Origin: Cryptomeria japonica
Taxonomy: Eukaryota; Streptophyta; Pinopsida; Cupressales; Cupressaceae
Assembly: GCF_030272615.1 (NCBI RefSeq)
Contig: NC_081405.1
Coordinates: forward strand, 312,708,235-312,772,234
Direction: 5' to 3'
DNA length: 64,000 bases
The notes below the pieces were generated by a model that saw only the letters and a list, made by a program, of their open reading frames with translations, had not been told where the DNA came from and did not search any database. Positions 34,960 to 48,419 of this stretch are shown one piece after another. A program made the position numbers and the translations under genes. The number at the start of each line of letters is the position of its first letter. Position 1 is the stretch's first letter.

Positions 34960-36040
34960 TTGTTTCACTATTTCATAACGCTTAAAACCTCCGCACCTTT
35001 CTTTCATGAAACAACGACAACTGTTGGATCACGGGAACTTGCATTGCTTTTATTTCATCTGGTCTTTCTATGTTAGTGATGGGCCCCACCTACTTTTCAC
35101 TATTTCGTGGGCCTAAAACCTTGTGCAATTTTCTTTTGCGAAGCAATGCCAGCCATTAGATCATGATCTACTTGCTTGGTCTTTATCTCCAACAATGACC
35201 GTCACTCTTATTAACTAACCGTGCATCACCTTGACAACTAACAAATTTTGCCACTTCGTGAGCCGTTAGATCAATCTTGAGATGTATGCTATTTAACACT
35301 CTCAAACCTTTAAGTGTGGGCCCTTTAACTCGGAGATCACTTGCTTTATCTCATCACCGGTTAACAAATGCCATGTGGCAGTCGGCCATTCGCTCAGGAA
35401 TTTCCATCGGGTTCCATTCTAAAACGGCCACGTGCTTTACTTCACTATTCTCCACATAACTACCGATTGAACCAAGGCGGGCCCTCAACTACCCTTTAGA
35501 GCCATGTGCACTTGATAGGTCACCATTACATTCCATGGAACAAACCATCTGTCATGCCATGTCATACCTTCGTGTCAGCCACCTCAGCAGTCTAGTCTCA
35601 GTCTTTCGGTGGAGTTTCTTCTTTGATGAGTGGTCTATAGTTCTCCTCGAACAGGCACTTTCATCAAAACCATTGGGCCCACTACGGACCATCACCTCAA
35701 CCTAGGCCCACCACCTTTTTGCTACTTTGCGAAAGGTAGAACACATGCATCTTCTACCCATGAATCAATGCGAGCCATTGATCTTTTCTAAACTGATCAT
35801 CCTTTAACCAAAGAAGCCGCTCGCCTCTGGGACCCACCAAGTTTTTCACTGTTTTGCAAAACTTATATCACGTGCATCTCAAGCTAGCGAATCAAGACAA
35901 GCCATTGGATTTAAAGCAAGATGCAATCCTTTAATCTGACGGCCAATCCATCTAGTTGGGCCCGCCTAGCCTTTTTGCTACTTCATGATCATTAATTTGC
36001 TAGCATCTTTGCTTAGTGAAACAATGACAAGCACAATATT
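34960..36040 (-). repeat. Degenerate hairpin array in the 3' LTR of element E
   Basis: Several units pair a CACTATTTCGTG- or GCTACTTYG-like arm with a GYGAARCAAYG-like arm about 50 bases on (near 34966, 35098, 35718, 35850, 35973), each flanked by an AGCCATTRGATC phrase. It corresponds to the four-hairpin array of the solo LTR. Confidence 0.65.
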
Positions 36041-36525
36041 AATAGTGAGTTGCACAATAATTAAGGGGTCCGACAAACATTAAAACAAGATAGAGGTAAA
36101 GGCGCATAAATTTAAAAAATTAAAGGACCGCCTTGGGAAAAAAAAACTAATGTGGGACACTTTTCACGATAGACCGACCCTTCTCTAAGTGGGAAAAGTA
36201 ACTCAGAAATAGAACATAAGGGTTTTTTACAAACATAGGAAGGGTTAGAACTCAAAAAACCTTAAACCCTCTTCTGACCCAAGAAAATCAGAGGCAACAA
36301 GGCCATACTAGACACATTTTTTGCATACTTCTAGCCAATTATGGAACAAGAATATCCAATTTTAAACAGTGATAATAGTGGCTCTGACTGGGGATAGCTG
36401 ATTGCAAGATCAACATAAGAATTCAGAAACTCTCTAGAGAACAGGCCAAACATAGGCCGAAAAAAAAAAGCAACAACAAAAGAAAACCTAAATATGTACA
36501 GACTAAGACCCACTGTGCATGGACA

Positions 36526-37640
36526 TTAAGAGAAGTAATGCTTCAGGAATTGTCCATGCATTGGAAATTCCTGTACCTCATCATTCATATTCTCCAAAAA
36601 AAATGAATCCTTTCGATTAAGATCACAAACCATAGAGGGGCCTATCCATAGTGACTCAAATTTTTTGTGTTTTCCCTTATCTCGTCCTTTCGCATTCCAT
36701 TGAAGAACCACATCACCAATTTGAAACTTTCTCAATGAGGTCCTCTTGTCAAATAGATATTTTGACTATAATTGGATCTTCAAATTCCTCTTGTGAGCCA
36801 AAGTTCTAATTTCTTCTATCTCCAGCATCCGAATCATCCAGTCTTCCATAGGTTTAGATAACTCCATGTCTTTATCTTGCAGGAACTTATACACTGGAAG
36901 AAGATTATTGACTAGCACCCTAGATTGCATACCATAGACCAACTCAAAAGGTGAGACACCAATTGCTCTCTTAATAGTAATCCTATCTGCCCAAAGGGCT
37001 AATTTCAACTTCTGGTCCCAAGACCTTTTATTATCCTCTAGGATTTTCTTAATAATGTTCAAGAGGCTTTTATTACTTGATTCAGCTTGCCCATTATCCC
37101 GAGGATGATAAGGCAAAGAGTAGGACATAACTATTCCATGGCTGGTGCAAAATTCAACAAACTCTTCTAACCTGAAGCTCATGGCATTGTCCATCACTAG
37201 TTTTACAGGGACTTTGAATTGGTTATGACATTATCCATCAGGAAGTCAATAACAACCTTACTTGTGGCTCTCCTAGTGGGTATAGCTTCAATCCATTTGG
37301 TAAAATAATCAGTAGCTACTATAATGCACCTATGACCTCTTCTTGATTTCTCAATGATTTCTCCAATAAAATCAATGCCCCATTGGACAAAAGGGGCTTC
37401 CACTGTGACTGGGTTGAGGGGTAAAGCTCCTCATACTTCAATTTTGATGAAAACGTCTGGCATGGGTCACATACCTGGACATGCCCATGGGCATCTTTAA
37501 ACAAAGTAGGCCAATAATATCTAGCCCGAACTATCTTACCAGTAGCTGTCTTGGTAGAGTAATGACCTCCACACACTCCATCATGCATTTTAGTTAGCAC
37601 TCTCTTAGCCTGGGATTTATCCAAACACATTAGCAATGCT
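36526..37640 (-). pseudogene. pol: Integrase of element E
   Basis: The zinc domain reads HDGVCGGHYS, then VQVCDPCQTF (H-H-C-C). The catalytic core keeps all three acidic residues: WGIDFIGE, LVMDNAMSF and NGQAESSNK. The C-terminal part (FQIGDVVLQWNAKGRDKGK, then WIGPSMVCDL) ends at 36526 with HGQFLKHYFS. At least two frameshifts (near 37400 and 37200) and a stop near 36766 break it. It ends about 150 bases before the 3' LTR. Confidence 0.88.
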
Positions 37641-37669
37641 CCATCTCTATTCTACCAAAATAGATCACC

Positions 37670-39190
37670 CTAAATGAGGACATATTTTTGTGACTTCAAC
37701 TTCAGAGTTCTTCTCTGGTTATGGTTCATTCCTTCTGAAAATGTTGCATCTCTTAAAAAATGTACTACTTCTGAGTACCAGGGCTGTGCCTCAATACTGG
37801 TGACCAAGATGTTCTCAACTTCAACATTATTCACTTCAACATCAAGAAGGTTTGATTCAGCCATAAGCTTAGCAAGGCCTAAACCTCTCACCAATTTAGT
37901 GATCTTAATTTCTAAATCAAATTCTTGGATTCTGGTTATCCATCTGCATCTTTTACCTATGACCTCAAACTGGGATAGAATATCTTTGACAGCCACATGT
38001 GGGACATAAGCAATTACTCATGCATTTACAAGATATGGCCTAAAAGCTTTAACAAACTTGACCAAAGCATATGCTTGCTTCTCCATAGTTTCATACTTTA
38101 ACTCTGCAACCTATAAAGATTTGCTATAAAAAGCTATAGGATGTTCATATCCTTCATTATCCTTTTGTAAAAGAATGCAACCACTATGTGATATGAAAGC
38201 AAAAGAAAACAAAGAGAAAGGCTTACTGTAGTCAGGGGACTTCAACACTGGTGCCTCCTAAATAGCCCTTTTGATTTCATCAAAAGCCTTTGAAGCTTCT
38301 TGACCCCAGCAAAAATTTACTTTGCCCAAGAATGATTGCATACCTTTAACATTCTTTAGCTCAGGCACATTGTTTATAGCCTCAATTCTTTCAAGGTCTA
38401 TTCTTACCCCTTGTTTTGAGATAATATGCCCTAGCAGCTTCCCTTGAGTAACAACAAAATGAGACTTTTTAGGATTTAAGGATACTCAAAATTCCAAAGC
38501 TTTATTGAAAACCTGTTCTAAGTGTCCACAGTGGTCATCCACCCTTTTGGAGAAGCATGTCAAATCATCTTGATATAATACCATGATAATATTGATGAAT
38601 TCCTTGAAAGCTACATCCATTGCCCTCTGAAAAGTAGCTCCAACATTCTTCAAACCAAAAGGAATTATGACATACACGTATGTTCCCCAAGGGGTGGTGA
38701 AAGCAGTTTTGAATTGTTCAGATTATTTTACTAACACCTGGTTATACCCTAAGAACCCATCCATCATAGACAATAGGTCACAACCAGTTACTCTTTACCA
38801 TATTAGGAGAAGAGTAATTATCTTTCAAGGAAGCAACATTTAGGTTCCTAAAGTCCACACAGAGTCTAATGTCCCCATTCTTCTTTCTAACTGGGACCAA
38901 ATTAGAGACCCTTGATGAATGCCTTATAGGATTAATAATTCCCCCTTAACTTGGTCAATTCTTGCTGCATTTTAGATTCCAATAGGGGGTTGACAAGTCT
39001 TTGTTTTTGTCTAAAAGGCTTAACATCTGGAAGCAAAGGGACTTCATGCTGAAATAGATCCTATCTATATGCCTTCAGATCTTCATAGGACCAAGCAAAG
39101 ACATGCTTATATTTCTTTAATAAATTAATAAGGTTCATTCTGACATGAGGAGGCAAATTTTTTCCAATATACACCAACTTAGGGGATGAT
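37670..39190 (-). pseudogene. pol: Reverse transcriptase and RT-linked RNase H of element E
   Basis: RT begins near 39190 (VRMNLINLLKKYKHVFAW) after the extra RNase H. IPFGLKNVGATFQRAM lies at 38665-38618 and the catalytic box is YQDD (38575-38564), with both Asp intact. NPKKSHFVVTQGKLLGHIIS follows. The linked RNase H spans about 38260-37910 (PIAFYSKSL, then YETMEKQAYALVKFVKAFRPYL). The segment 39060-38680 is heavily frameshifted. Stops are scattered throughout. Confidence 0.85.
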
Positions 39191-39534
39191 TTTGTCCCCA
39201 AGTTTACTTCCTCTAGTTCCTCTAACTTAGTGGTTGATTGTTGGTGCAGATGACTGTCACTGTAATTGAACATACCTTCTAGTTCTACCAACCCTTTAGG
39301 TATTTCATTAGTTTCTAACTGAACTAGGTCATTTCCAAACACAGTTTCTCTATTTTCAACCACTTCCACCAAGGCATTGCAATCAATTTTTTGTCCATCA
39401 TAGTCATCAATGCATTGTATAAACTTGAGAATATCTTCATCATCAGCAAACACTTGCCAATTATATACATTGTCAGGAATGGTAGGCCTAGCTTTTACCT
39501 CAACTGTGGATATACCGGTTAGTGTTGCATCATC

Positions 39535-39924
39535 ATTCTTTAATGTAACATTTGCTAAGAAATCCACCATGATATTCTTAGATCTTTCTATCCAATTTAT
39601 AGAGAATGCACTAAAATGCTCAATCACATCCCATACTGCATGCTTGTATCTTTTCAATCTATCATTCTTAGATGCATACTTATCTCTAACTTGAGAAACA
39701 ACCAATTCTGAGTCTCCTAACACTTTTAATAGCTGAATGCCATACCTTTTTGCAACTTCAAGTCCCAATAACAAGGCTTCATATTTAGCAGTGTTATTTG
39801 TACACTAAAAGGCTAACAGAAAGGAATATTTGAAGGTTATACCTGAAGGGGACACAAAAAGAACTCCTGCTCTAGATCCTTCTTTAGAGCAAGATCCATC
39901 AAAATACATGTGCCACAAACTATG
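39535..39924 (-). pseudogene. pol: RNase H domain placed upstream of RT in element E
   Basis: HMYFDGSCSKEGSRAGVLF opens an RNase H fold. TAKYEALLLGLEVA, LGDSELVVSQV and NIMVDFLANV follow, giving D-E-D-D. It lies between protease and RT, whereas element A has its second RNase H after RT. One stop (near 39805) splits it; the frame is otherwise continuous with protease. A linker of about 115 residues separates it from RT. Confidence 0.85.
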
Positions 39925-40431
39925 CTGTTGAGATTCCAATTCAGTCACAATAGAGTCAGTATTCTTCAATTGAGGTAAAATTGGCTGTAATCTAAAATTG
40001 TCAAGATCCACATCAATCATATAGTTGAGCATACTAGGATCTACTTTCTCAATTACCCTAGGAGAACGTGGTTCTCTATACAATTTGACTTGGTTTCCAT
40101 TAATTGGGATAGTAGCATATGACAGATCCAACTGAACATTTTCACCTATTGCTGCAGCCCACTGTCTAGACAACAACATGCTATAGTGAGGTTTAGTGTC
40201 AGTTACAATGACATCCATCTTGTATGTTGCTTCAGGGAGCGCTGCTATTTTTACTTCAACATCTTTCATTGTACCTATCACTGGCACTTCTTTGTTATCC
40301 ATAGCATAACATTTCCCATACACTATACTCACTAACAATCCTAATTCTTTCATGACACCATAAGGCATTACATTTGTAGCTGCACCAGAATCTATCATAT
40401 AGTTTTTAATTAACCGGTTATTTAGTAACAA
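39925..40431 (-). pseudogene. pol: Protease of element E
   Basis: A retropepsin-like domain has active site MIDSGAATNVMP (Asp at 40392), followed by CYAMDNKEVPVIG and HYSMLLSRQWAA. The element F protease shows the same layout (NVMP, then SMDNKQVPLIG). It is in frame with the extra RNase H, so PR and RNase H were probably made as one polyprotein. Confidence 0.85.
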
Positions 40432-40449
40432 AGTAACCTAGAAAGGATC

Positions 40450-43283
40450 AACCTATGAGGGTTCTTGTGTAATAGTTGTTCCAACATATACCTCTGGGGT
40501 TTGCAGCTCCTGATCCTTTTCATACTTAGTTGAACCGGAAGGTAAAGCTATGTTACTGTTAGATATTTTAGAAAATAAAGATAAAGAAACTTCTCTATAT
40601 TCCTTTATTTTCAATAATTCTATCAATGGGACAGTGACCTTCATCTGGGTAAGAGCCCGAGTCATATCAAATTTGGAATTATTAATCAACTCAGTATTAG
40701 TCTTAACTTTCTCTGTCTTAGGCTGACTTGCCTTCTTCATTGTGGCAATTCCTTGTATATCACTAGTAGCTTTATCATCCATAGTTTTAGTTGTATCCTT
40801 TAATTTGTCATTCCCCTTTTGACTATCTTGGGGCAAGGTAGCTTTACTTGCTGCTTTCTTCTAAGATATCTCTTTTATAAACATTGAACCAGGTTCACCT
40901 TGATCCCCATCCTTCTGAGTACTTCTCAAATTGTAGCTATGCTTAACTTTGGCTATGGCAGCCTTAGTGATATTTCTTACTTCTTCATCATTGGGTTTTC
41001 TGAGATGAACTTATTCATCTTCAATTGTTACCACATTCAAAGTGGGATGCCAATCAAGTGACAACTATCCTTGGTAAGACCTTTTACTATTCAGCATATC
41101 AAATTCACTAAGTTCACTTTGTAATGACTCATAATCACTTTCTATGATAGTTTGAAACATATTTATGTTAGGCTCAGCCTCTTGTCTCATGGATTATTCA
41201 AGGGCTTGAGCTACAACACATTGATGAGGAGAATGTGGTCCATCACAAGCCATGCACCAAGGAAAATTCTCCATATTTTGAACATTTCCTCCTTTTAAAG
41301 GATCAGGGGTATCCTAGTTCTGAGTATTCTTTGGCTTCTCATTTTGAGGCTTGCCATCCTTCCAAGTAGTGTTGTAAGGCATGTCATGCAACCTAGGAGG
41401 TCTGTCTTGCCAATTGTAATGAGGCTTATCATTTTTACTCACCTTGGCAGTAAGATCCTTCATAGCAGTCACTAATTTCTCTATTCTGTCTTCTTCTTTA
41501 GGAACCTTATTAGGTTGCTGTTTTGATTCTTGTCATAACCTACCATCAGTTCTTCTCCCTATTTTCCAAGATGCTTTCCTATTACTCTCCACATTAATGG
41601 CAATTCTAAATGCATCTCTCAGACTATGCAAATTTTTATCCCTCAGAATATAGGCCATTTTAGAATCAAAAGCATTGTAATAAGTATTCAGGCACATATT
41701 GTCATCTAACCTCATTACCTGATATAGCCTATGCATTGCTTTCTGAAATATGGCTTTAAAATCTGTGACAATTTCATTCTGAGACTTTTTGATATTGTTG
41801 AACTCATTGAGCATGAAGCTCACATTTGTCTTGTCACCATACTATTCTTGAAAACAATTTTTAAAATCTTCCCAAGACCTAATGCTATTCACAGGGAGAC
41901 CTCTATACCAGTCCCTTGCATCATCTACTAAAGACTATACAAACAATTTCATGATGACATCTTCATGTACAATTTCATAGTCATTTATTAAGTCACCAAA
42001 ACATTTCAAGTGTTCTTCTGCACTGATTGCATTATTCCTAGAAAATTTGTGAAGTCTATCCCTCAATTCCGTAGGAACATGGTTAGGGTACCCTGGGATT
42101 CCATCAGAAAAGAGTTGCCTATAAAGTTATAGATTAATAGGTTTTCTCAAGAATTGGTTAGCAGCAAGGTTATTTCCCATGTTCATTCTTACATTGGGGC
42201 TTTGATTCAGAGAGATCTAGTTACCTTGGTTAGTAACAGGGGCTTGATTGGCTGTGGCAATGCTAATAGGAAAGGTTGGCTGAATTTTAACTAGAGGGAG
42301 TGAAGCTTGGTCAGGAACAGGTTTATTTAGGTCTACTGAGGGAAACATGATAGGAGGAGCCTTCAGATAACTAATCTTTCTTTTAACTTCTTGATTGGCT
42401 GCTTCTAATTTAGCTTTCTCTAACTCCATTTGCAAATCTTCTTTCTCTTTCCCCATCCTTTCCATCTCTCTTTCATGTGCAGATAGCATGTGAGAGATCT
42501 CCGCTATAGTCTTAGATCCAGACCCACCTTTCATGCATTTCTGCTTTCCTTTGTCAACATTATTTCTAATAGGTTGTGGGTTACTAAGGACTTCCCTATT
42601 TGGTTGCACTACTGACTTATATGCAGGTTTGGTCTTGGGAACTAAGATTTCTCTGATCACTCAACCTTCGTCCTCATTCTTGGCTTTTTCTTGGGTAAAT
42701 AGCTCAAGGTCAGAAATTTGTCTTAAAAGCCTGTCTCTCTCCATCAATTTTGCTTTTACCTCTCTCTCTCTTTATCTGCTTCCTTTTGTGTTCTTAAGGA
42801 AATTAAATGATGAACTCTTCTATTCAAGACTTCAATTTCTTGGGATACCTTATCTTCATCAGGGAAGATTTCTTCAGAGTCTGAAATATTGACTTGGTCA
42901 ATATCAATTAAACTAATGTTTCCATCAATTGTCCTAGGTACAGAATTTCTCTTAATGTTTGAGCTACTTCTGTCTTTCCCAGAAAAACTAGCATGGGAGA
43001 TCCCCTGATTTGAAACTTGGACATCTTCAATATTCCCAAACAAACCAGAATGGAAACCTAAAATATCATGCTCAGATTCGCAGGAAGAAGAATTTGAATT
43101 TGCATAGACGGGTCTCTCAGATGACTTACCCGTATTGATGTTCTTCTATACCCAAGCATCATTAGATGGTTCATGTACAACTGATCTTTTCTGGCCTCTT
43201 TATGACTGTTTAGGTAGTCCCTCTTGCAATGTCTCATGAGGATGCTTCTTCATGAAGGACCTGGTGTTCCTTCCTCTCTGCAT
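40450..43283 (-). pseudogene. gag: gag of element E
   Basis: The likely start is ATG 43283 (MQRGRNTRSFMKK). A frameshift near 42760 leads to the frame used down to protease. The N-terminal part has a coiled coil (HEREMERMGKEKEDLQMELEK, about 42520-42440). The capsid-like core is at 42130-41540 (IPGYPNHVPTELRDRL, ARDWYRGLPVNSIRSW, FKAIFQKAMHRLY). A CMACDGPHSPHQC zinc-knuckle-like motif lies near 41268-41228. The last part is Lys/Thr-rich. About eight stops interrupt it. Confidence 0.8.
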
Positions 43284-43544
43284 TATTCTTGTTTTCTTAA
43301 AATAATTTCACTAATTTAAAAGGACTGGTTATACTTGTTAGAGTCACCACCCACAAAGACTATGGGAAATAAGAAAACAAGCTTTAAACAAAAAATTGGC
43401 CAATTTTTAAAACAAAATTAGGAAGATTTTCAAAGAGACAGATAACACAAATCAGAGTTCTAGCAATTTTCCACAACACAGATATCCGAACAACTTCTGA
43501 ACTAATTCAGGCACCAATCTGCAACATAGATACACACTATGACT

Positions 43545-43563
43545 CTCCCCAGCAGAGTCACCA
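43545..43563 (-). promoter_or_regulatory. Primer binding site of element E
   Basis: On the minus strand, TGGTGACTCTGCTGGGGAG begins four bases after the LTR end GACTAACA. The identical 18-base core is the PBS of element F, which links the two families. Confidence 0.85.
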
Positions 43564-44462
43564 CTTTTGTTAGTCTCAAATTCTGATTTCCCTCTTATCC
43601 CCTGTAAGAAAATGAATAACTCTGTCTACATATGAAGAGATCAAGGAAAAAAAGAACCTTAGAGTAACATATACCAAGGTTTTGAGAACCTTCTACACTT
43701 TGAACTCATCCAAAGTTCAGGTGGGTATATCTTCTGTGAATACTTTCACACTTTTAAATGAGATCCACAATAAACCAGTGGATTTCATCACCTCAACATA
43801 AACTAAAATATTTGAATAAAAACTTATATACTTCTTCAGTATTGATCTTCAAAAAAATTAGAAAGAATCCCACAACAAGTACTAGTGCCTTATCTAGGCC
43901 ACAGAGTCATCTAAATGAAACAATAATTTTCAACAACTGAACATTCTAATACGCTTCATCATCTCAGCTTTTATGAACCTCGTACATGCCTAACATATAC
44001 ATATATCCTTTCCCATTTAACTAAAATAACTCATCAGATTCATGACAACAAACCATAGATTTGTTGACAGAAATATTCCTTGCACATTTAATCCCTCTCC
44101 TAAAGAGGAAATCCAGAAATAATGTCTATTGGATCGCCTTACAATCCATGCTCATTCAAACAACCCTAGATTATTCAAATGAAACCAAAAAATTACAGAA
44201 TGCACACTAGAAGACAAAGAAATTTTAGGCCTGAAACTTTGATTTATATATTCATATTCATTCTTGAAAATATTACATCATCTAGAGTCATCTCCTTGAA
44301 ACCAGAAAAAACCTATATGTTTTTTGCTTGAGTTTCCTTACAAAATTCTTGTGATCCTTTTTACACTAGTCCTGGTATCCATTTATAACATTATGGATGC
44401 ATCCAAGCTTCGGACATTCCTAGAAAGGTTTGTTACAAACTATGATACTCTCCAAGAAATAA

Positions 44463-47400
44463 TTACAAGTCTTTTTCAATATCAACGGCCTCTTCCATTT
44501 GTTGTTCTGCTGCAACCTTTTCTATCTACTCTGGAGTATCTTCTTGTTGTCTGATATATTTGTCCTTCCAATCCTGGAACATGTCATCACTTGGCCAAGA
44601 AAAGCTAATAATCTTCTGTTTCATCCCTTCTAGCCTTTTCCAAGTGACCCTTAACTGCCCAATTTCTGTTTCTACGAAACCATAATGTGATTTCACCTTT
44701 TCAATTTCTTCAATTGTTTGGACAAATAAAAATGTGTCATCAGTGTTAATGATTTCATTAACCCTTTGGGACAATTTGTGGTCCAGCTCTTCTAGCCATG
44801 CCTTCTCCTCTTTCAACTGAATTGGACCAACAAAAACCCCTCGAAACAATTCATATTTGTGATATGAATATTCTATTCTATATAGTTGGTCTTTTCTTTT
44901 TACACCTACCCTTTCCTCTCAGAGTATATTCATTTCTTTTATAAACTCACTAGTGGACCTAAGATTGTCATTTTCCTCTGCATCTGCATGAGATGAACAC
45001 ATGAGCTCTAACTCCTTACCTCTAGGCATCCACTTATTAAGGATTGGTTCCAAGGTGGTTTCGTCCTCTCTTAATTTAATCAGGATAGTCAGGATCCTTT
45101 TCATGGAAATGTGTACAATAGAGGCCTTGACCGAATCAACAAACTTCAAAATTGTGGCTTTTACCTTTTCTTCATACTTGCTTGCAAACAAGGCTTGAGC
45201 TTGTTTCAACTTTTCCAACTCATCTTGGACAGTTTCAGCTGACTGGAAACCAAAAGGCATAGGAGAAGGGGGATATTCTATAATGGGACTGGTAGGTGGA
45301 GGTCTTGCTGGAGAGTAGGCTATCATGAGAGTAGAGGATTCACCTGGATGGTGCTAACATGCCAACTGACTCTAAAGTTTAGCAATAATACTGTCCCTAT
45401 TGGCTATTCCTTCTTTGGCCTCATTGTAAGCCTTTAAGATGGTTTCCAATTTTAATTGGAGATTAGCCTTTTCTTTTACCTCCTTTTCGGCTACTGCCAC
45501 TCTGAACTTTGCAGTTTCCAAGACTGTGCTTGCAGTTCCACCACCCCTGTATCTTGGACTTTTTTTACAATCATACCTCCTAGGAGGCTAGAATCTGATA
45601 CACCTTTACTCCTTTTATTCTCATCTTTCCTCAGTGACCACATGACTAGAGCAGCATTATCCTTGCTGAAGGTCACTCCTTCCATGGGTTTTGTTTCCTT
45701 CCTTACTACTTCAAGAACCAGAGCATCCACTATATCCCATTTAGGGAGGATTAAAACACTAGCCTTAGACACCATCTCTCTTCCCTTCTCAGGAGTAATA
45801 GTCTTAAACTCTTTAATCATTTCTTGCTTCACCTCTTCTTCCACCCAAGTTACATCTCTGTGAGGCTGTTCACTCTTCCTTTGCTCACATCTGGCTTTGA
45901 ATTGTTCCATATTTTTCTTCCACACAAATTGCATGAAAGCCCCTATTGTAACAAAATTACTATCAGCCAGGAACTCCTCACTGGCTTGCTTAATAGTAAG
46001 GTCTAATTCTTTTCCCTTTAGCTCACCATCAATCAAGTTCATTTCAGCACTAGGTGGCTCTTCTGGCATCCCCACTTGGGTCTCCTCATATGTGTAGGCA
46101 ATCTCCCTGAGACTCCCTAACTGTAATGATTTTTTCGCCACCGCCTACTCATCTCCTATGTGGATAGGGTACTGAGATGGAGAATACAAAGGCTCATTGG
46201 TTTGCACTTCCTTTCCTACCCTTTGCCTTTTAGGGGAGTCTTGGATGTCAATGAAATCCTCAATTGCTCTTTTCCCTCTTGAAGTGGAAGGCTCACCTGT
46301 CACTGGCATCATCACACTATACTTTGATTTCCTATGCATCACATAATCACCAGGTGGGATAGCCTTAGCAAAGGTAGGAATAGCTAAAATCAATTTAACC
46401 TTGTCAGGATCATTTTGCATTATAGCCTCCCTTTTTTCTTTCAAGGTTTGTACGAGGTCTTCAAAATAAAGAACTAAGAATTTGATTTTCTCCTCAAAGG
46501 GATTGAAACTAGAGAGAGGGTCATAACTGCTATCAAATTGATGAATGAAATCAAGAGCCCTCTTATATGCAATGCACTTTTCTTTCCTCAGTTCTTGCTC
46601 ATCCAAACTGAATTCATTTCTAATTAAATCTTTAGGGAACTAAAATTGGTGAGGCCTACCTTTACACACTACCCTCTTTCTAAACATGCTGTTGAAAAAG
46701 TCCTCAGGGTCTACACATCTCGAAACTACACTTGACAAGCTATATGGCTTAAAGAATGCTTCAAAATATTTCCAGACACCTTTAGTGATAACCAAATGAT
46801 GGGCCATTGTAATGGTTGGGAAAATGGTCCCTTTACCCCTATTTTTCAACTCTGCCTCTTGTACACCTCCAATTTGCCTCAAGACTTCTGCAATCCCTAT
46901 CTTCAATGGGACCTGATAGGGAAATAGATAGGGAGTACCTCTAAAACCATACACTCTGAAAATGGTAGAAATAGGGTACAAATACATATCTCCCCAATTG
47001 TGAACAATCTTAATACCCTTAGCAAACTCTTTAGGCCTGAGGAATTCCAAGAGAGCCTTAGGAATCCTAGGGTTTTCTGTGCACAAAATAAATATAATCT
47101 TAGATGCAAAGCATTTGTCAAACTTTAAATAGCTAGCATCTTCTCTATCCTAGGATAAAATAGTGCTGCAAAGTTGAACAAGCATCTCTTCCTTATCTTT
47201 TACCTTAACCAAATCCATTCCCTTTGCAAAATAATCTGCACCTTTGAACAAAAACATTTGCATTAGAAGGGAATACCATCCAAACGGTCTATCCACCTTA
47301 TCATTTTTTATCCCTACTAGCCTTGCATGAATTGCATGAGTAAGGTATGGTGCATAATCAAATGCTATTGCCAGAGAGGGGTTTAGAATTTGTGCAATCA

Positions 47401-48091
47401 TCAACATGTAATGGGTTGGTATGTTTTCCTCAGCATATTCTCCAAAAATCTGACACAGTGCCCAATACATACCCTTAGCGCTTAGAGTAAATAGATTTAG
47501 GGAGAAAGGTTCCACTGTACTGGGGCCTACAACTATTAACCCTCCTATCTTGACAAAAAATTCTTTCAGTGGGCCACTCCTAAGGTGATCCCTTTGTGCA
47601 TTATAGACCTGGGCTAATGACTCAAAATCAATAGGTTCTAATAGATTTGAAGCTTCATTAAGCTTAAATACATTTCTGAATTCATCATCATTTATTTCAA
47701 TCAGGGTTGATCCCTTCACATTCTTGATACATCTAGCTATAGGGTCATAATTTTGTGCAATCAGAGTCAACAAATCTATGTCCATGAATACACCAGGGAC
47801 CACAAGCTTCCCCACATCCAATTCCCATATGCTATTTAAAGGGGCAAGGGAATGTCTCTGACCAAAACCTACTTTGAACAATCCTCAACCTGACAGCCCT
47901 ATTTGAGGATCCCTTAACCAATTACCTTTATAAAATAAGCCATCCCTAATTTTTAGATGAGGGTTCTTTGGTAATAATTCTTTAGCTTTAGCCCCGACAT
48001 TGGTTGACATAGTTAACTATTCCAAAAAATCATCACAAATGTTCTTATGCTGGTAATTTAGTTTTCCTGTCAACTCCCTTCTTGGTGCCAT
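44463..48091 (-). pseudogene. LTR-encoded protein, family E, 5' LTR copy
   Basis: The frame runs from ATG 48091 to TAA 44463-44465, about 1,210 codons once one missing base near 45536 is allowed for (the 3' LTR keeps that base). Codon 25 is TAG, as in the solo copy. The stretch 46606-46145 shows the conserved basic patch (SRGKRAIEDF, then SPKRQRVGKE). The following part (46141-45491) is the longest uninterrupted copy of the region between basic patch and coiled coil. Function unknown. Confidence 0.82.
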
Positions 48092-48419
48092 CTTGATAAT
48101 GCAACTATATCAACTGAGACTTGCACAAACCTCTAATGAAACAATTCACATAGCAATCACCGACTTCAGACTAGAATTAGCAAGAAAAAGCACAAAAAAC
48201 CTGTTATTCGCTTGAAGAAACCCGCTCTACACCAATTTCTTTTTAGTAGACTCATTGAAATGATTCCAACATTCAAGTTGATGTGGACTCTAATATGGCA
48301 AGTTGGCATTGAATTTTAGAAATTTATCCTGCATGCTTTGGCCATCACCTCAAAATTGAATTCACAAATCGAATTCAAAAATGGGCTCCAATGGATCATA
48401 AATTCTCTGAGTATTTCCT

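Larger units (their letters stand above)
30885..36377 (-). repeat. 3' LTR of element E, truncated
   Basis: It is colinear with 44344-49884. The minus-strand start is TATTATCACTG (TG changed to TA). The last ~0.78 kb of the LTR is missing at 30885, where element D begins. It contains the LTR frame, and upstream of it the non-coding hairpin-bearing region 34624-36377. Confidence 0.88.

Noticed and set aside
36331-36513. 60-codon hydrophobic ORF between integrase and the 3' LTR of element E (possible env-like gene)
   Set aside because: It is short, runs into the LTR start, and has no signal peptide or domain pattern that I can defend.
42533-42892. 119-codon plus-strand ORF
   Set aside because: It is antisense to the element E gag, whose coding evidence is stronger.
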